Positions 51,076-62,971 of a stretch of DNA of 64,000 nt are shown in pieces. The DNA is taken from the NCBI GenBank assembly GCA_017893485.1, contig CM030363.1:172882686-172946685 (forward strand), written 5' to 3'. The DNA is from Hemerocallis citrina (Eukaryota; Streptophyta; Magnoliopsida; Asparagales; Asphodelaceae). The notes under the pieces are model-generated. The model did no database searches, was not told the DNA's origin, and saw only the letters and a list, made by a program, of their open reading frames with translations. The first letter of the stretch is position 1. Each line of letters starts with the position of its first letter. The translations under genes were made by a program, and so were the position numbers.

Positions 51076-51535
51076 CCATGCTGCGTAATACACCAAAACA
51101 ATCATAGAATTTCAATCATGACACCAAAACAATAATGAACTGAATATGTGGAAGAAATTCGATCTTCATAGAATTGCTAGGTAATACTTTACAAAAACTT
51201 TACAGCGTAACAAATGTAAATGACATCTGACACTTTACAAAAAACTAAAACTTAACAAAAATTTTACAGCGTAATACAATGTTCAGTAACGTACAGGTAC
51301 ATGAAAAAATTTACAAATACTGAAAGTATACAACTTATTGTTGCTCCTAATACATATTTTGTTTTGTATAGTGTCAACAAAAACACAATTTAAGTTTGCT
51401 CCAAATATCAACTTTTCGCGTAGTCCAGTATTCAATAGCTCCAATAAGCACTTCATGCTGAAATCAACCTGAAATCAAAATTAAACATAGCTCATTTAAC
51501 CTGGAAAAGACAAAATAATTACAAAATATAGTCGG

Positions 51536-52195
51536 CTCAGAACACAAAAAATCTTGAAGTAAATATGGTAGGCTCAGAAAAACAGAGGCTGAACATGAAG
51601 TTCAAAATTTGTTGGCTCAGCAAAAACAGAAACTGAGAAACAAGTAGTTTGGGAGCAAACAGAAACAGATAGTGAAGTATCAAATGTTTGTAAGCTCATA
51701 ACAAACAGAGACAGAGCATGAAGTATCAAAGTTTGTAAGCTCAGAACTAACACAAACAGATCATGAAGTGTTAAATTTTGTGAGCTCAGAACTAACACAA
51801 ACAGAGCATGAAGTATCAAATTTTGCCAGCTCAGAACTAACACTAACTGATCATGAAGTATCAAATTTTGCCCTTGCTCATAACTGACACAAAATTACCA
51901 TGAAGTATCAAATTTTGTAAGCTCATAACCAACACAAACAGAGTCTGAAGTATCAAATTTTGTAAGCTCATAACAAACACAAACAGAGCATGTAGTATCA
52001 AATTTGGTAAACCGAGAACAAACAAAAACATATTGATGAAGTATCAAATTTTGTTCAATCAGAATAAACAGAAAATGAACTCTTTGAACCTGGACATGAA
52101 GTATCAAATTGTGTATGCTCAAGACAAACAGAAGCTTGGCATGAAGTTTGAAATTTTGTATAGTGTCAGAACAACAGACACTGAACATGTGGTTT
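51536..52195 (-). repeat. Same satellite in inverse orientation, roughly 13 copies
   Basis: The plus strand reads GAGCATGAAGTATCAAATTT followed by TGTAAGCTCAGAACTAACAC, the exact reverse complement of the array at 49650-51075. The spacer (51076-51535) is AT-rich and without features. Together the two arrays form a large inverted repeat. Confidence 0.92.
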
Positions 52196-52528
52196 AAATA
52201 AAACCAGTAGGCTCAGAACACACTATTCATAACTAGGGCTGCATTGGGGTGCCGCGCCAACTAGGATATGATAGTTATATAATCAAGAATAAATACAACA
52301 AGCTTGAAATAATTATTCAGATCATAAAGTGTTTTGCATCACGGCCTACACCAACAAACAGTTGGAGAGAATCAAAGACCAAAAGGCTTAGATGAGTACC
52401 CAACACATACGCATCCAACGTCAGTTACTATAAAATCTAGTTTTCTGTTGTTTGGAGCTTACAAATTTTGATACTTCATGCTCTGTTTCTGTTGTTTTGA
52501 GCTTATCATCAAATGTCTTATATAAATA

Positions 52529-52736
52529 GAGTAAGTCTGTTAAGAGTTTGGGAGCTGAAATCCTTATCATGAGCCGGGGTTTTAAACCATTCGTTCGCGA
52601 CTGATTGCGATCGAACAACTCATCTTCGATCCCGCTTATCTTTAGAATGTTTCGGGGTCAAAGGGGTAAAATCATAAACCCCTATCTCTCTTTCTTACCC
52701 ACGATCAGTCGACCTCCTTTCATAATAGACTTACTC
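52529..52736. mobile_element. MULE-derived MITE, copy 1 (208 bp)
   Basis: Begins GAGTAAGTCTGTTAAGAG and ends CATAATAGACTTACTC. The first 40 bases resemble the MULE terminus at 45174 (ATCCTTATC block included). The flanks are A/T-rich and no clean 9-bp duplication is visible. Confidence 0.75.
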
Positions 52737-53049
52737 ATGAATATACATAAACAAAGAAAAAACTAGTAGGCTCAGAACACACTATTCATAACTAAGGCTG
52801 CATTGGGGTGCCGTGCCAACTAGGATATGATAGATATATAATCAAGAATAAATACAACAAATTGAAATAATTATTCAGATCATAAAGTGTTTTGCATCAC
52901 TGCCTACACCAACACACCATCACTGCCTAATATAAAGTTTTTTGTATAGTGTCATGATCTGTTTGTGTTTGTTCTGAGCTGACAAAATTTGATACTTCAT
53001 GTTCTGTTTGTGTTGTTCGGAACTTATCATCAACTGTGTTATATATATA

Positions 53050-53256
53050 GAGTAAGTCTATTAAGAGCTTGGGAACTGAAATCCTTATCCACAGCGGGGG
53101 TTTTTAGCCATTCGTTCGCGATTGATCGCGATGGAACGACTCATATTTGATACCGCGTATCTTTAGAATGTTTGGGGGTAAAAGGGGTAAAATCAAAAAC
53201 CCCTATCTCTTATCTTCTCACACTCAATCGAGCAAGCACACATAATAGACTTAGTC
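53050..53256. mobile_element. MULE-derived MITE, copy 2 (207 bp)
   Basis: Begins GAGTAAGTCTATTAAGAG and ends CATAATAGACTTAGTC. It occupies the same place in segmental copy 2 as the MITE in copy 1, so it was probably multiplied with the segment rather than inserted twice. Confidence 0.75.
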
Positions 53257-54331
53257 ATGAATATATATAGACTAAAAAAAACCAGTAGGCTCAGAACACA
53301 CTATTCATAAGTAGGGCTGCATTGGAGTGCCGCGCCAACTAGGATATGATAGATATATAATCAAGAATACTTAAAACAGGATTGAAATAATTATTCAGAT
53401 CATAAAGTGTTTTGCATCACTGCCTAAACCATTGTGAGTCATCGGTGCCCAAAAATTTGGTGAATTGAGCTAGTCTCAAATCTCATAAATGTAAGGTAAG
53501 TGTTGAGGGCATTGGATATTCAAACACCATACTTTCATTTCTTCACCATCTACTCTCCCGCTCATACCCCAGATGTGTATTCAACTTTGAATAATTATCA
53601 TGGCACACAACCAAATACCCTTGAAAACAATAATTTCAATGCCTAAAAATTTTGTAACCAACTTATATCAAAATCAATCTCATCATTGCCTACAAACAAA
53701 ACCGAATGAAAATGCAAGAAATTAAACAGAAATCATAAAAGCATTTATGAGAGTCAAACACTTCCCTCCGGAATCTGAGAGAGGCAGAACCCAATGAGCC
53801 GAGAAATCGAAACCCTTATCGCCGATGGGGGCTGATCGATTATACCCCTTTTACCCCTCGACAGATCTGAAGATAAGCGACTGGAGATTTAACTTGATCG
53901 TAGAGTTGGGTTTACACAGGTGACGAAGAAAGAGAGCGGGAGAGAAGAGCTCGACTTCGCTATCTTCGATTAGGGTTTCGAAGAGAGGTGGATTAGGGTT
54001 TCGAAGATGGAGATCGGGAGTGAGAGCGTGAGAAGAGAAGAGATAGGGATTAGGGTTGTGAAGAGAGCGGGACGATCTTCAAGAGCGGGAGAGAGAGCGG
54101 GAGAAGATAAGAGGCAGTGATTAGGGTTTGGGTCGATAGAGAGCGGGAGAGAAGAGAGCGTGAGAAGATAAGAGATAAAAGATGTAATCGATTATACCCT
54201 TTTACCCCTCACTATATCTGAAGATAAGCGGCGATCGATCTCAGCCGTCCGATCGCGATCAAGATCGATCGGATGGCTGAAATCTCCAGCTCCCGATAAG
54301 GATACCAGCTTCCCAGCTCTTAATAGACTTA

Positions 54332-54364
<33 letters not shown>

Positions 54365-54509
54365 AGGATGTTTAGAATATGGAAGATAGAAAAGAGTAGA
54401 AGAAAGTTTAGGCTAGGATTTTAGTAGTATGAAGAAAGAGCAGGGCTGCTGTTTTGCTGCCGGCCACTGCAGAAAGAAGGAAAAGAGAGAGAAAAGTGGA
54501 GTGTGGGTG

Positions 54510-57500
54510 ACCAACTTTGAAGTTCTATCGATTACTTTTTGGGGTGTCAACCCTAAAGTCTTGGGTGTGTCAACCCTAAAGCTTCACCGTATTTGTCTTT
54601 GCTAGATTTTTAGAATCTTTAATGAATGAAGAGTATTGATGTTAGGTTAGGTTGGCACTTGAAAGTAGTGACTTTAATTATCCCTTTTGGAGTGTTGTAC
54701 TCTTTAATCGATTTCATTCTACACGATAAGGCTTTGACCTTCGTAGAAATAGGCACATGCAATCATTGGCTAAAAATTAAACTTATCGTAGGTGCAGTGG
54801 AAAAACAGGAATCCGAATTAAACATTTATGGCCATGGCCTTGGCCATAAAGAATCCGACATGATGGTTTTTTTTTCGAGCTCCTGAGAAGACGACCTGAT
54901 TAGCATGATTCCCTAAAGTGAGTAAATAACTTGGCATAAGCAGACTAAATCTGATCTTAAGATCGTTTGAAATCATTTGTTTGCTGCATTTACACTTATA
55001 TTTCTCATTGTAGATCAGAACAGTTCTAATCATGCTGTTCTCATTGTAGGTTATTCTTATGGGCTAAGTCATTATCAGAAGGCCTAGAATCAAAGAGGCA
55101 GAAGTAAGTGATTGGATTTGCCCAGCCCTAGGTTCAATGTTGCTTATCCAAAACTCAATCCATATCTGGTATCTCGGCTCTAAAGGTGAGTCTTTCACAA
55201 CTTTCTAAAGTAGTTTTAGGTTTAGATTGATGAAAAATTTAATATGCTGATATTGTTTCTCAGTTTGAAAGAACTTGAACCCCCTGATTTCTTTGTCTCA
55301 ACTCGTCTTAGTTGATGCATCAAAACTCAGAGTTTACTACAACACATTATGGGTGTGATTTTTCAGAAATATTCAATGATGTCAATTAATAGAGATGAGA
55401 GAGGTCAGTTTTAGGAGGAGTTCAGAATGTTGGTACCAGTTTTTTAACATTGCTTCCTTCTCAAAAGAAAACTGAATAAATCAACATGTCAAATAAGCAT
55501 GTCAAATCGACAAAGTTATTATTATTCAGATTCCTACTCTCCAGATTTCTACTTCCTCCTACTTCGAACAATTCTTCAACATGTCAAATAAGCATGTCGT
55601 TTTTTTATTGTTAATTTGGCAAATTAGTTTAATTTCCACTCTTATTTACTTACTTTTAATGATTGCAATCTGCGCCTTTATCAATCTTTCAATTCTCATT
55701 GTCAATGACCATCAGAAATAACTTTGTATGTCCATCATCTTTTTTAAATGAGAAAGAGAAGGAATAAATGAAAAGATTGGAAAAGGTACCCTTGAAAATG
55801 TTCCCTTTAATCCTCTTGACAGATGAAACTAATGTTGTAGCTTATGGAGGACATGATGATCCACCTAATCAAGATGATCTCGATGGTGAAGGCCTACAAA
55901 TCAAGTTCATTCATGATTGCAAGGAATAGGATGAGTTTCAATGTTTAAGAGCAATAGAAATTATCAGAATGTAATTGAAAGAACAGTAAAGTCGAGATTT
56001 TGATATTAAAAGTTCTGATATACTTTAACATGCCTAACAATAATTTTAGACTACGAGCATATGAGACAGAAAACTCTATATGGTCATTAAACTGAACATA
56101 GTAAGAAAAAGCTATGTTGTTGGTTTTGGTAGATGTATACATTCGGATTAAATTTTTGGAGGTGTTTTTCTTTCTGAATCCAATTTTCTTTCATTAGAAG
56201 TAGAATAACCATCAGATGATTTAGATTATTTCCTTACACTACATGCTAAGAAATAATTTTTAAACAGTGATAATGTCAATAGCCATATGCATTTTTTTTA
56301 AATTTTTTTTTTCAGGTATATGCATGTTGGTGAAGAAACTCAGCTGGAGATTTTGCAACAAGGTACTGACCGACCGAGTTGATGAAGAAATACTAAAAAT
56401 GGCCAACAACGGAAAAAATAAAAAGGATAATGCTGAATTTCAAAGGTCAGAGATAAGCATGATGTCTGTAAAGTAGTTTCTAATTTTTATGTCTCATTCA
56501 TTTATGTTCTTCAACTTCATGCTTGTTTACAACAAAGAGGAGCTCCCAAACAAAGTGAGGTGTTATAATAGCATTAGTTTATTGAGAAGTAATGGTAGTT
56601 AGGTGTGTTCTAATAGCATGAAACTAATGGTACTGAGGTATTCTAACACAATAGTTTATGGAAAATTAATGGTACTGAGGCACTGAGGTGTCTTTAAAGT
56701 AAGCTTAACAAAATATAATGATGTGTTCTAATTGCATTAGTTTAGTTTTGATTCGAAATTGTATTAAATGCATGCAGTTAGAATTGTCTATGAGTTAGAA
56801 TATGTCTTATGCTCGAAGAGTTATACTTTTTTTATTGAAGTATGTGTCTATTGTTGTCGTCTTTTCCATAATTTATTCTGACATTTTGATTAAAAAAAAG
56901 TGAGGTCCTTAACGTAGGGAGTGCTCCTTTTCTCTTAATGAAATGTGAATATGGAATTGAAATATTAAGTTTCATGAGGTCAGATGGTAAACAAGGCATC
57001 AGTTCAGTGTTTATTGATGCTCTTGAAAGCGCTCACCTAATTTATTTTGAAAATAAAAGGTTAAGGGCATTTAGGGATATTGTTTAAGGGTGCAAAGAAG
57101 ATGGACTGGATCTATTTTTTTACAAAGATTTAGGACATGATTTGACTTGGATTTTGTAGTCTGGAAACAAAATGGGTATTGCCATATGCTCTAACAGACT
57201 TCCTACTCACTAGACTTCCTACTCACTGTATCATAATAAAAGGGTGACTTCCCTTCTCTTTGTTCATAGTCCAATATTGCAAGCTTATTTATTTGAGAGA
57301 GAGAAAGGATTATAAACAGTCGTTGATGTATCTGGTGTATGTGTAATGTAAGCTATTGGATATTCTCTCGGAAGTTGGTAACAAATTATGTAAACTTAAA
57401 TGTTCGGCCATCGTAGTAGAATAAATCTTGCATACTTAATCATGTCCATGTATTATATATAATTTTTACAATCTTCACAAAGTTAATTGTTGGGGATCAT

Positions 57501-58317
57501 CTTTAACTCTGCTTAATGCTTTCACTTCATATTATAATCTCTGAGAATGATTAGGCGGTCAATGGGAATATCTGTGAAATCAGTCCTAAATTCTAATGAC
57601 TAGGTTACAGTTAAGCCCACCATTTATATTATTTTGATTTGTTTCCTTCTGCATTCCTCCTTTGTTGTACCATGTTTTCCAATTTGCTCCACTTGCATTC
57701 TATTTATAAGTATTTCCGTAAGTTCCAAACTGACTCAAATTTTGATGATAAAATTATGGTGGAGAGGCACAAAAATAGCATTTAGAGTTTACGGTACTTT
57801 TATTTTTCTCTTAAAATATGTCTTATCTTTTTCCAAATAAAGAATTCCTTTATTCCCAAGGCGATAATACTGAATTCTGAAAAGAATTGATATCGTGTGA
57901 AGTATATGTTCATGCAAGAGAGCTAGCGAATCAGAGAAAAACACAATATCATCTTATTCTTATGATAAATTTTAATATTTATTGATAGGGGTAGAGTCTT
58001 CAAGTTCTCAATTTATTAAGCATGTCATTTGATTTTTGATAAACCGGATTTTTTTATTATAATAAGCATGGTCATTAGATAGAAACAAATTATTTAAACC
58101 TCTTTTTGAAACTTATGAATCCATTTTAAGGATGTTATGATATTCCTAACGTAGACATGGTATGCTCATGCTCTGTTATTGATACGCAAAATCTTTGATT
58201 GGATACGGTCCTTACATTTGGATAACAGCTAATATTTGGAAGTATGGTTATAAGAACTCTCTTGCTAAAAATTTATAGTTGTTTTCTAATATTTGATTGT
58301 AATTAATACAAATCCAT
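54510..58317. other. Mostly empty single-copy-looking sequence
   Basis: AT-rich DNA with several intron/exon-like pieces, such as a GTAAGT donor at 55108, a GTGAGT donor near 55188 and TTTTTTCAG before 56316, but no protein I recognise on either strand. 56550-56710 holds imperfect repeats of ggtactgaggtattctaa. A short palindrome (TTATGGCCA/TGGCCATAA) lies at about 54826-54850. Confidence 0.5.
55823..55929 (+). other. Possible terminal exon of an unidentified gene
   Basis: After TCTTGACAG (55822) the frame reads ETNVVAYGGHDDPPNQDDLD and ends in a stop at 55927. Its phase fits the donor at 24253 on the far side of the large LTR element. The encoded tail is acidic and unrecognised. Low confidence. 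Confidence 0.25.
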
Positions 58318-58740
58318 AGGAATACCAAATTGGGGAAGAAGGCCTGACTTTAGTTGGATGGAGGTGAAGAATGTAGTAAATACATTTTCTGTTGGGGAAT
58401 TTGTTCATCTTGAGTAGGAGAAAATTTACACCTTTTTTGGAGGAATTGGATATGAAAATAAAGAAGAAAGGCCATGTCTCAGCTGCAGAAATGGTTCTTC
58501 ATGGTGTAGATGAGAGAAGGAGCATCTGCTAAATTATCATAGTGAAAAGCTTGTTGTTGCATATGGGATTTTGGACGTGCCTCAATGCAGGCACCTACTC
58601 GAGCCATAAAGAACTGTAGGTTGTGTGAAGATTGTCTTGCTGCTATGAAGTACTTATCTGCAACAGAGAGTTGGTTAAGAATTCTAAGGGACTAGAATTG
58701 CTTCCACCATTTTAACATGGTGCGTGTTCGTGTTGGGAAT
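58318..58740 (+). pseudogene. Decayed PPR-DYW protein fragment (C-terminal end)
   Basis: Scattered frames match the E/DYW end of a plant pentatricopeptide repeat protein in the right order: PDFSWMEVKN (58345), FLEELDMKIKKKGHVSAAEM, NYHSEKLVVAYGIL (58535), NCRLCEDCLAAMKYLSATE (58610) and FHHFN (58700). These correspond to the linker, the HSE zinc-binding motif and the CxxC motif of DYW deaminases. At least three frameshifts and several stops separate them, and the terminal DYW triplet is missing. No upstream PPR repeats are seen, so it is an isolated fragment. Confidence 0.8.
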
Positions 58741-59289
58741 TCAGATGCAAACAAAGCTATCCATGATTGATCCACCTTACTCTTTTTAGTCTGCAGACTG
58801 GAGAAGAGGTTTATTCCTTAATATCATGTGCTGCTGAAGAATCTGAATTTGAATGAATGAACTTATCGGCATCATCAACTTTTCTGAGGAAGCCTTTATT
58901 GGAAAATGTTCTTGTAAGGTGTAAAGAAAGTAGTGTCAATACTGCTTGAGTACTTATGTAGTCATGTTTTTTTTTTTGATAAAAGATGACCCAGTCATCG
59001 CAATGGGATATTAAAGGCTTATGTAGTTATGTTACAACTTGTAATAGCGAGCTCCTACTTTAATCTATATTAATGAATACAAAACTTTATCATTTATTAC
59101 ACATAGATAGACATCTCATGAATTGCTATAATGGAAATATATTTCAAGAGATTTATGTGAAGTATTTCCAGAAACTCTGTAAGTGTATATATATTTGATG
59201 CGAATCTTCATTTTCGTTCTTCGACAAGGTTTACATGTGGGAATTGTATGCATGCTTTTGAAAATTATGCAGAAGATTATAGGCAGCAG
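58741..59289. other. No gene seen
   Basis: AT-rich sequence between the PPR fragment and a hAT-type element. It contains a poly-T stretch near 58966. No open frame with recognisable features. Confidence 0.5.
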
Positions 59290-60670
59290 CAGGGCCAGTC
59301 CTGACAATTTGGAGACCCAGGACGAACAAAGATTATGAGACCCTTCTTTAAGTAATTGAAATATATTAATATATAAAAATAATTTACATGTTCAAAATAA
59401 CCACAGAAATATAGTCATATATAAATATTTAAATGATAAGAAAGCTTACAAATAGTTCAAAGATTCAAAAAAACCTTATACAAAATTACAAATATTATAA
59501 TAAATGATTACATATATGTCTACTAGTTCCAAATAATCTTGACAGCTCCTGGACTATAATAGTTACAAATATTATAGAGATATAAAGCAAATGAAATGAA
59601 GGGTAAAATCATCACTATGACACTATGAGTGTATCCACACTAAATTATCTCTCAAATTATTAATGAAGGTTAGTTCACTTCCAAGAAAAAATAAATTACA
59701 GAAACACAGGATGGCTTATTATAAACACCAGTCAAAGTGTCTGTCTTATGTATTTATATAACCCAGACTTTTGAACTGGGGAATAATGAAGTCAGCAATC
59801 TGCACTCCATATTCCGTAAGAGGAGTAATGTTTCCTTTACTAAAAGAATAAATTTATGCACAACACATATAATTTATAACTGTCTAAGAAGTCTACTGAC
59901 TAGTTAATGGGTGTACTACACTAACTTTCTTTCTTTTTCATGTGCATCTTGTTTGGGGGTTTCTTAATCAAATATCATACGTAATGGGGGTGATCTACAT
60001 AAACCAAAATGGACGATTATTTTGACTTTTTGTATGCTATATGCACAGCAAAGAAACAAAAGAAATGAAAGGAAACTGGGAAGTCATCTACCCTACAAAA
60101 ATGAATGTTTCTCAAATAAATCAATCTAATACCAGAAAGATTAGATTACTTGTTAGCACCTCATGAGAACCCTCGCTTAAGAAATACCTTAAATTGTTAA
60201 GAACTTAAATTAGTTAAATGTTATTAAGCAATAAGCAATAAGCAGAATATATAAGATGGTAGCCTTACCATATATATGTACCAAGACCAAGCAGAATATG
60301 TCAATTTGCTTCAACATACATGTTAACAGCCCAACTGATTAATAATATCTGAGTAACTGAGTTCAAAGCAAGTGAATTTTTTTTTTTGGAAAGAAAGATG
60401 AAAATAAAAAATTAACTCAAGAACCTAGAACTAGAAGGCAAGAACCATATGCATTTTCTTTTGAGTCTTGAGACGCTTGGAGTCTCTATGCATTTTCTTT
60501 TGAGTCTTGAACCTAGAACCTGGACAGTTGAGTCTTGAGACTCTTGAAGTCTCCATGCATTTTCTTTTGTAAAAACTGTTTTTTTTTTTTGAAAAAGTAT
60601 TAAAAATGGGCCCCAAAAATTTGGGGCCCATGGCGATCACCCTCTGGGCAACTGCCCAGGGCCGGGCCTG
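59290..60670. mobile_element. Non-autonomous hAT-type element, 1.38 kb
   Basis: Ends CAGGGCCAGTCCTGA (59290) and, inverted, CAGGCCCGGCCCTGG (ending 60670) are related inverted repeats. The flanks GGCAGCAG (59282-59289) and GGCAGTTG (60671-60678) look like a degenerate 8-bp duplication (6 of 8). Inside, a segment with GCATTTTCTTTTGAGTCTTG is repeated two to three times (60450-60560), and GGGCCCCAAAAATTTGGGGC is a near-perfect palindrome at 60608. No transposase. Confidence 0.7.
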
Positions 60671-60699
60671 GGCAGTTGTGATCAAGCATGATGAAAATT

Positions 60700-60787
60700 T
60701 TGACTAGCATTGGTATAAATACCCGGAACTGACCCGGACCCGGCATTGGACCGGAACCGAACCGGCTTATCCGAGTTCGGGTCCTAA
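60700..60787. mobile_element. CCGGGTC-type DNA transposon remnant
   Basis: Repeated ACCCGG/ACCGGA motifs, similar to 12809-12910. It is cut off at 60788 by an LTR start, as the block at 12809 is by an LTR edge. Confidence 0.45.
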
Positions 60788-61430
60788 TGTAACACCCCGT
60801 AAAATTGAACTATGACAATTTTGTCCCAGCACGTGTTATACACGTGTATTTTATACCGTTATGGATAATATCCGTAATATTATATTTTTCGTATTTTGTA
60901 TTCCTATTTATTTAAATATTGTTCCAACTTTTCGAATTCATCTTTGATCTTTCATTTGAACCCAATCCCAATATTTTTTTGATTCATTCAAAAGACTGTT
61001 GATTTATCGTATTATTGAATATCCAACTTTGCTAAATTTCTTGACCTTGCACTCAGAATTTGACCTAGTTCTTTTCTTTAAAATTGAGAAACTTTATACA
61101 TGAAAATTGTAGTTCATCGAGTCTAGAGTCCAAAACATCTTGCAGTTTCTCAATCCGATTTATAGGTTTTAAGTTGTGTTAAACATAAGTTGTTCCTAAA
61201 TCTTAACTCCTAATCCTGATTAATTTCTCTAATCCTAATCCAACAACTCTTACGGCATTGCCATTAATACCCACCTCCCATACCCTATGCCTCCACCTAC
61301 TCCTACAAACTCCAACCCTCGTCTCCTTCTATCTTTTTCTCCCTCTCTATGTGACTTTCTCTTCCCTTATATATGACTTTCCTAAAACCAAAATCCACAT
61401 GCATTTCATGTAGCGCCCTCCTTCACCCCC

Positions 61431-61438
61431 TATAAATA
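61431..61438 (+). promoter_or_regulatory. TATA box of the LTR promoter
   Basis: TATAAATA preceded by a C-rich stretch and followed within about 60 bases by CT-rich untranslated-leader-like sequence, the arrangement of plant LTR promoters. Not proven. Confidence 0.45.
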
Positions 61439-61535
61439 CATCACATACTTCACTCAATCACACTACCTATTATCTCTCTTTCTATCACAGTCACTCGCAC
61501 TCTCTCTCTCAGTCATTCTCTCTCCCTTATATATT

Positions 61536-62084
61536 ACTAGTAATCTACACGTGCGATGCACGCCTTAATAAATATATATTTTGTAAAGTAAAAATTTCGA
61601 CGTAGTCTGGCCACAAACCTGATACCTTTTTTTATATTGGTTATGCACGAGCAATGCACGTAAGTTGGTAGATTTACAAGCGACTACTCCAACTCTTCCA
61701 TTATAATAGTTACTAGTATAATGTAAGTGTGATGCACGTTTAAAAAAAGTAAAGTCATCAAATTAAATGAATATATATTAAATAAGAAAAAAAATAGTTT
61801 ATATTTGAATGTTTTGATTTGGGCTATACGTGTGGTGTTTATATACTTACAAGATAATGGTTTGTTTGTTACAAACTCCAACTCTCCTATTAGAGATACT
61901 AGTAATTTGCACGTGCGATGCACGTCTTAATAAATATCGTTTTTTAAAATAAAAATTTAGACATAATCTGGATTTGAACTTAGAACCTCCTTTATAATAG
62001 TTATGCACGTGTATTGCACGGGTTGGTAGATTGACAAAACATTTACAAATGCACTAAGGTCTTCTCCCATTATAATATTAGAGA
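61536..62084 (+). repeat. Three-copy repeat rich in CACGTGCGATGCACG
   Basis: Copies begin ACTAGTA at 61536, 61711 and 61898 (spacing 175 and 187 bp). Each carries a GTGCGATGCACGY or related motif and ends with CCATTATAATA or ATTAGAGATA text. A fourth, partial copy lies at 63100-63235. This may be a tandem or nested MITE family. Confidence 0.7.
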
Positions 62085-62324
62085 TAGGAGTATTTTTTTA
62101 GTTTTTAAAAATAGTAGAGGTATATGCTAATTTTCACATTTTAAATGGGGCATTTGCTAAAATATTTCTTTTTTAGGGGCTGCACGTGCATCACACGGAT
62201 ATGTTTAGTGGATTTAGTTTGCCGTATATTGCACGTGTTTACTCAGTTACAAAATTAGTCCGATTAGAGATATATACATATATAAATATATTATTTATAC
62301 ATGCACAGTAACTCTCCCACTTCT

Positions 62325-62971
62325 TCTTTCTTCTTCGTTTCTGACGAAACCCAACAACCGCCCCCCCTCCGCCGCCAACTCCATCGAACCCAACACCCCA
62401 CGCCGTCGAACTACTGCCTCGACCACCTCCAATCACCTCCACCACAGCTCACCGTCCTACTTTGCCACCGAAGCTCCCGCTGTTCCCCAACCTCATTGCC
62501 ATTACCCTTGCCACCACCATCTACATCACCCCCGCCATTGTCGTGCTCATCTCCAAATCCGAGCATCTCGCCGAAGCTCCATCGCTACTGCCTCCCACCA
62601 CCGAGCTCCCCCTCCTCGCTTCGTCGTCGCCATCGCCATCTCCACTTCGTTCTTCGCCGAAACCCAAACTCGCCATCGTCGTCAACCTCCTGAGCTCATC
62701 TCCATCATCGCCAACTCCCCGCCTTTGTCACCGAGCTCCACTCTTCGCCACCTTAGCTATCCCCCCTTCGTCACCACTGCAACCTCCACCCTCACCTCAA
62801 TCGCCACCGCAAGTCTTCGCCATTACCATCGCCACCTCCGAGCTCCTCCCTCTCACATCGTCAGCCACTCCTTCGCCACTGCACTCGACCCCCGACCTCC
62901 CCTCCGTCGCCGTCATCAACCCCCAGTCTCACCGTAAGTCTCCCTCTCTCTCTGTCGTTCTTTCTCTCTAA
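62325..62971 (+). other. C-rich LTR leader with low-complexity open frames
   Basis: Two overlapping frames (to 62693 and 62971) encode almost only Pro, Ser, Thr, Leu, His and Arg. The lack of any domain, and similar C-rich blocks at the corresponding place in the other LTRs of this window, argue for untranslated leader rather than protein. Confidence 0.55.

Larger units (their letters stand above)
52201..53420 (+). repeat. Three-copy segmental repeat within the MULE
   Basis: Copies start at about 52201, 52760 and 53279 with AGTAGGCTCAGAACACACTA and CATTGGGGTGCCGCGCCAAC-like text. Copies 1 and 2 (about 559 and 519 bp) each end with a MITE of the MULE's own family; copy 3 lacks it and stops near 53420. 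Single satellite units (near 52450 and 52960) also lie inside copies 1 and 2. Confidence 0.88.
45174..54333 (+). mobile_element. Mutator-like element (MULE) with long TIRs and FAR1-type transposase
   Basis: Long terminal inverted repeats, 45174-45774 and 53792-54333, start AGTAAGTCTATTAAGAGC on each inward strand. They match almost base for base, apart from one extra block of about 60 bp in the left arm. The element sits in the (TA)n tract of an LTR (compare 26809-26840), so the 9-bp duplication expected for Mutator cannot be resolved. Contents: transposase pseudogene (46309-48751), a poorly coding stretch (48752-49650), satellite in plus (49650-51075) and minus (51536-52195) orientation, and a threefold segmental repeat (52201-53420). 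53420-53790 is non-coding. Confidence 0.9.
42668..54509 (-). mobile_element. 5' LTR of the Tekay-like element, split by a MULE and truncated
   Basis: Own LTR sequence is 42668-45173 and 54334-54509, collinear with 24413-27034 of the other LTR. Homology ends at 54509 (gtgtgggtg) where the other LTR continues, so the outermost part was lost. The ACT microsatellite at 44340-44560 is longer than in the other LTR. Confidence 0.85.

Noticed and set aside
54626..54886. 86-residue plus-strand frame after the LTR remnant
   Set aside because: No recognisable domain and no splice or conservation support; length is compatible with chance.
60431..60685. 84-residue minus-strand frame
   Set aside because: Contains repeated KTQKKMH from a short DNA repeat inside a non-coding hAT-type element.
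62301..62971. Pro/Ser/Leu-rich frames of 130 and 169 residues
   Set aside because: Overlapping frames of a C-rich leader; composition explains them.
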